A stretch of DNA of 8,481 nt, from contig JAEYNP010000018.1 in the NCBI GenBank assembly GCA_023412495.1, forward strand, positions 1-8,481, written 5' to 3'. The translations under genes were made by a program, and so were the position numbers. The notes below the pieces were generated by a model. That model was not told the origin of the DNA and ran no database searches. It was given only the letters and a program-made list of their open reading frames with translations. Positions within the stretch are counted from its first letter, which is position 1, and each line of letters starts with the position of its first letter. This DNA is from Pseudomonadota bacterium. Lineage in GTDB: Bacteria; Desulfobacterota; Desulfobulbia; Desulfobulbales; Desulfocapsaceae. Positions 6,532-8,481 of the stretch are shown here, in pieces.

Positions 6532-6640
6532 AGTAATAATACCTTATTACCTTTTTTTTATAATAATATCATATACTAAAATAAATATAATGAAAAGTAT
6601 TTTTAATCGATATAATAAAATTTATATTATAAAAAATATA
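6532..6640 (-). other. Very AT-rich spacer between rsmG and the kinase gene
   Basis: A 109-bp gap made almost wholly of A and T, including runs of TATA, TTTTTTT and AAAAAAT. It probably contains the promoter of the kinase/regulator operon, but so many -10-like strings occur that I cannot pick one, and no good -35 is seen at the right spacing. No GC-containing hairpin is present, so rsmG has no clear intrinsic terminator here and read-through into the kinase gene is possible. Confidence 0.5.
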
Positions 6641-7360
6641 TTAGCAAATGGGTTCTTTTGATGGAAGACCGGCTTTTCTAGGATATTTACTGGGTGTTTC
6701 TTTCTTCTTTCTTATAATAATTAATTTTCTATAAATATCTGAATTGGGTAAAAATAATTCTACTTCATCTTCAATTTTCCCACCAAGAACATCAATTGCT
6801 TTTTTTGCTTCTTGTACTTCCTGTTCAGATTTCTCAGATTTATATGGAATAAAATTACCTCCTACTTTAACAAAAGGTAAACAATACTCAGATAATGTTG
6901 CCAGATTTGCTACTGCCCTAGATACACATAAATCATATTTCTCTCTTAATAAGTCTGGTCTTGCCATATCCTCTGCACGCCCGTGTATGGCATCTATATC
7001 ATTTAACTGTAACTTACAAATCACCTCATTAAGAAAATTTACTCTCTTATTCAATGAATCCAGCAAAGTAATTCTTAAATCTGGAAATGCAATTTTTAAT
7101 GGTATTCCCGGAAAACCTGCACCAGTACCTATATCAATCAAAGAAATCTGTGTTGAAATAACATTGGCCTTTACTAACGAAAGACTATCAATAAAATGTT
7201 TCTTAAGAACTTCATCATAATCTTTAATAGCAGTGAGATTCATAACACTATTCCATTCAGTCAGTATTCCATAATAGCTAATAAACTGATTGATCTGCTT
7301 ATCTTTTAAGGATATATTTAAAACCTCTAAATCTTTCTCAAATTGTTCAGTATTGTACAT
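6641..7360 (-). CDS. rsmG: 16S rRNA (guanine-N7) methyltransferase RsmG (GidB)
   Basis: RsmG uses S-adenosylmethionine to methylate N7 of G527 (E. coli numbering) in the 530 loop of 16S rRNA; loss of it gives low-level streptomycin resistance in several bacteria. The 239-residue product shows EWNSVMNLTAI at 35-45, KHFIDSL at 54-60, the SAM-binding motif DIGTGAGFPGIPLKI at 76-90, GRAED at 127-131 and SRAVANL at 147-153, and ends YPRKAGLPSKEPI, the usual RsmG tail. An in-frame ATG at 7387 would add nine residues, but it has no Shine-Dalgarno. The ATG at 7360 has purine-rich AGAGGGG and AGAAGAG upstream and gives a length and N-terminus like B. subtilis RsmG, so it is chosen with moderate certainty. 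It lies 60 nt after mnmG, the common order near the replication origin. Confidence 0.95.
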   Translation of the reverse strand: MYNTEQFEKDLEVLNISLKDKQINQFISYYGILTEWNSVMNLTAIKDYDEVLKKHFIDSLSLVKANVISTQISLIDIGTGAGFPGIPLKIAFPDLRITLLDSLNKRVNFLNEVICKLQLNDIDAIHGRAEDMARPDLLREKYDLCVSRAVANLATLSEYCLPFVKVGGNFIPYKSEKSEQEVQEAKKAIDVLGGKIEDEVELFLPNSDIYRKLIIIRKKKETPSKYPRKAGLPSKEPIC

Positions 7361-7420
7361 AATACTCTTCTTATCCCCTCTATTCATGAATACTAATTCA
7401 CATATACTACTTTAATTTCA

Positions 7421-8481
7421 CTATTGTTTTCTTTCCTTTATTTGCTCTAGATAAACTAATAATACAGAAATATCAGCTGGAGAAACTCCTGATAATCTTG
7501 ATGCTTGTCCTACAGATATGGGATTAAAAGCTTTCAACTTTTGTCTTGCTTCAATTCTTAAGCTGGGTACTTCATCATAATTAATATCTCTTGGAAGAAG
7601 CTTCTTCTCCATCTTCTTAAATTGCTCCACCTGGTGCATCTGTCTTTGTATATATCCCTCATATTTTAGTTCAATCTCAACCTGTTGTATAATGTCTAAA
7701 GGCAACCACTGTCGTTCATAATCAATCTCCTGTAATAAGTAATATGAAAGCTCCTGCCTACACATCAATTCTGCCAATGAAGTAGCTGTCTTTAGTGTGT
7801 TACTTTCATGCTTACTTAAAAACTCTTGTATCTTTACAGATCCACCAACCTTTGTTTCCTTTAACCTTTTTATCTCAAGCGCAATCATCTCTTTCTTATT
7901 AGTAAAATCTGTATAATCTTCTTCTGAGACCAGCCCTACTTCGTATCCAATTCTACGTAGTCTTAGATCAGCATTATCCTGTCTTAATAATAATCGATAC
8001 TCCGCTCTGGATGTCATCATCCGATAAGGTTCCCTATTATCTTTTGTAACCAAATCATCGATTAAAACACCTATATATGCTTGTGAACGATCTAAAATAA
8101 TGGGATCTTTCCCCATTATAGAAAGTGCGCAATTTATGCCTGCAATCAGACCTTGAGCTGCTGCTTCTTCGTAACCACTGCTCCCATTAAACTGTCCACC
8201 TGCAAAAAGACCATCCACTACTTTAAACTCTAAAGTAGGATATAACTGATTAGCATTGATGCAATCATATTCAATAGCATAAGCATTTCTTACTATTTTA
8301 CAATTCTCAAGTCCTGGTACAGTACGATACATTCTTAACTGTACCTCCTCCGGAAGGGAAGAAGACATACCACTAACATACATTTCGTTTGTATGTAATC
8401 CCTCAGGTTCAATAAACACCTGATGTCTCTCCTTATCCGCAAACTTAACTACTTTATCTTCAATAGAAGGGCAGTATCTTG
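7421..8481 (-). CDS. mnmG: tRNA uridine 5-carboxymethylaminomethyl modification enzyme MnmG (GidA), N-terminal part off the window
   Basis: MnmG with MnmE installs the 5-(carboxy)methylaminomethyl group on the wobble uridine of certain tRNAs, using FAD, NADH and a folate one-carbon unit. The window holds the last 352 residues of a protein usually about 630 long; the start is beyond the right edge, and the frame is open to the edge. The first residues read RYCPSIEDK, including the conserved cysteine (Cys277 in E. coli, from memory), followed by [16 protein letters not shown]. The GidA signature [17 protein letters not shown] is at about 94-110 of the fragment and [16 protein letters not shown] at about 150-165. 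The C-terminal helical domain ends [17 protein letters not shown], the part that contacts MnmE and tRNA. An in-frame GTG at 8419 is internal and not a start. No truncation or frameshift is seen. mnmE would be expected upstream, outside the window. Confidence 0.97.
   Translation of the reverse strand, partial: RYCPSIEDKVVKFADKERHQVFIEPEGLHTNEMYVSGMSSSLPEEVQLRMYRTVPGLENCKIVRNAYAIEYDCINANQLYPTLEFKVVDGLFAGGQFNGSSGYEEAAAQGLIAGINCALSIMGKDPIILDRSQAYIGVLIDDLVTKDNREPYRMMTSRAEYRLLLRQDNADLRLRRIGYEVGLVSEEDYTDFTNKKEMIALEIKRLKETKVGGSVKIQEFLSKHESNTLKTATSLAELMCRQELSYYLLQEIDYERQWLPLDIIQQVEIELKYEGYIQRQMHQVEQFKKMEKKLLPRDINYDEVPSLRIEARQKLKAFNPISVGQASRLSGVSPADISVLLVYLEQIKERKQ

Noticed and set aside
6541..6640. 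AT-rich stretch as a possible origin unwinding element
   Set aside because: No DnaA boxes flank it and dnaA/dnaN are not in the window; an AT-rich promoter spacer in a low-GC genome is the simpler reading.
6744..7220. 158-residue open frame on the plus strand
   Set aside because: It lies wholly antisense to rsmG, whose motifs are unmistakable, and its translation is Ser/Phe/Lys-rich with no family signature, as expected for a shadow frame.
8433..8441. TTATCCGCA, one mismatch from the DnaA box TTATCCACA
   Set aside because: It is a single copy inside mnmG coding sequence, with no cluster or AT-rich unwinding element next to it; chance is enough.

Overview
The window reads as a low-GC Gram-positive chromosome, most like a clostridium of the Lachnospiraceae type. 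The reasons are AT-rich coding and spacer DNA, strong AAGGAG-type ribosome binding sites, and the origin-proximal order mnmG - rsmG - parA - parB that is conserved in Firmicutes. The taxonomic call is an inference; no rRNA or other marker is present. Every convincing gene lies on the minus strand, so transcription runs from high to low coordinates.

Layout in transcription order: the C-terminal part of mnmG (8481 to 7421), rsmG (7360-6641), an AT-rich spacer, a soluble DegS-like histidine kinase (6531-5566), a DegU/NarL-type response regulator (5524-4871), a 303-bp non-coding block (4870-4568), parA (4567-3803), parB (3779-2892), a DUF4446 membrane protein (2863-2327), an HD-GYP domain protein (2301-1249) and serS (1229 to the left edge, cut off near its C-terminus). 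From parA to serS the gaps are only 19 to 28 nt, which suggests one operon.

The non-coding block is the most informative region. It holds two perfect 16-bp parS sites (TGTTTCACGTGAAACA) and two further copies of the left half-site TGTTTCACG. The parS nearest the response regulator sits at the centre of a perfect 34-bp inverted repeat followed by a T-rich tract on the minus strand, so one piece of DNA appears to be both a ParB loading site and the intrinsic terminator of the kinase/regulator operon. An extended -10 promoter for parA lies closer to parA.

Together the genes cover tRNA modification (MnmG), 16S rRNA methylation (RsmG), chromosome segregation (ParA, ParB, parS), signalling (two-component pair and an HD-GYP protein) and serine tRNA charging (SerRS). 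Points for follow-up are the parS/terminator overlap, the conserved half-site repeats, a two-component system between rsmG and parA, an HD-GYP protein lacking the usual lysine after HDxG, and a SerRS with eukaryote-like class II motifs. I see no mobile element, CRISPR array, tRNA or rRNA.
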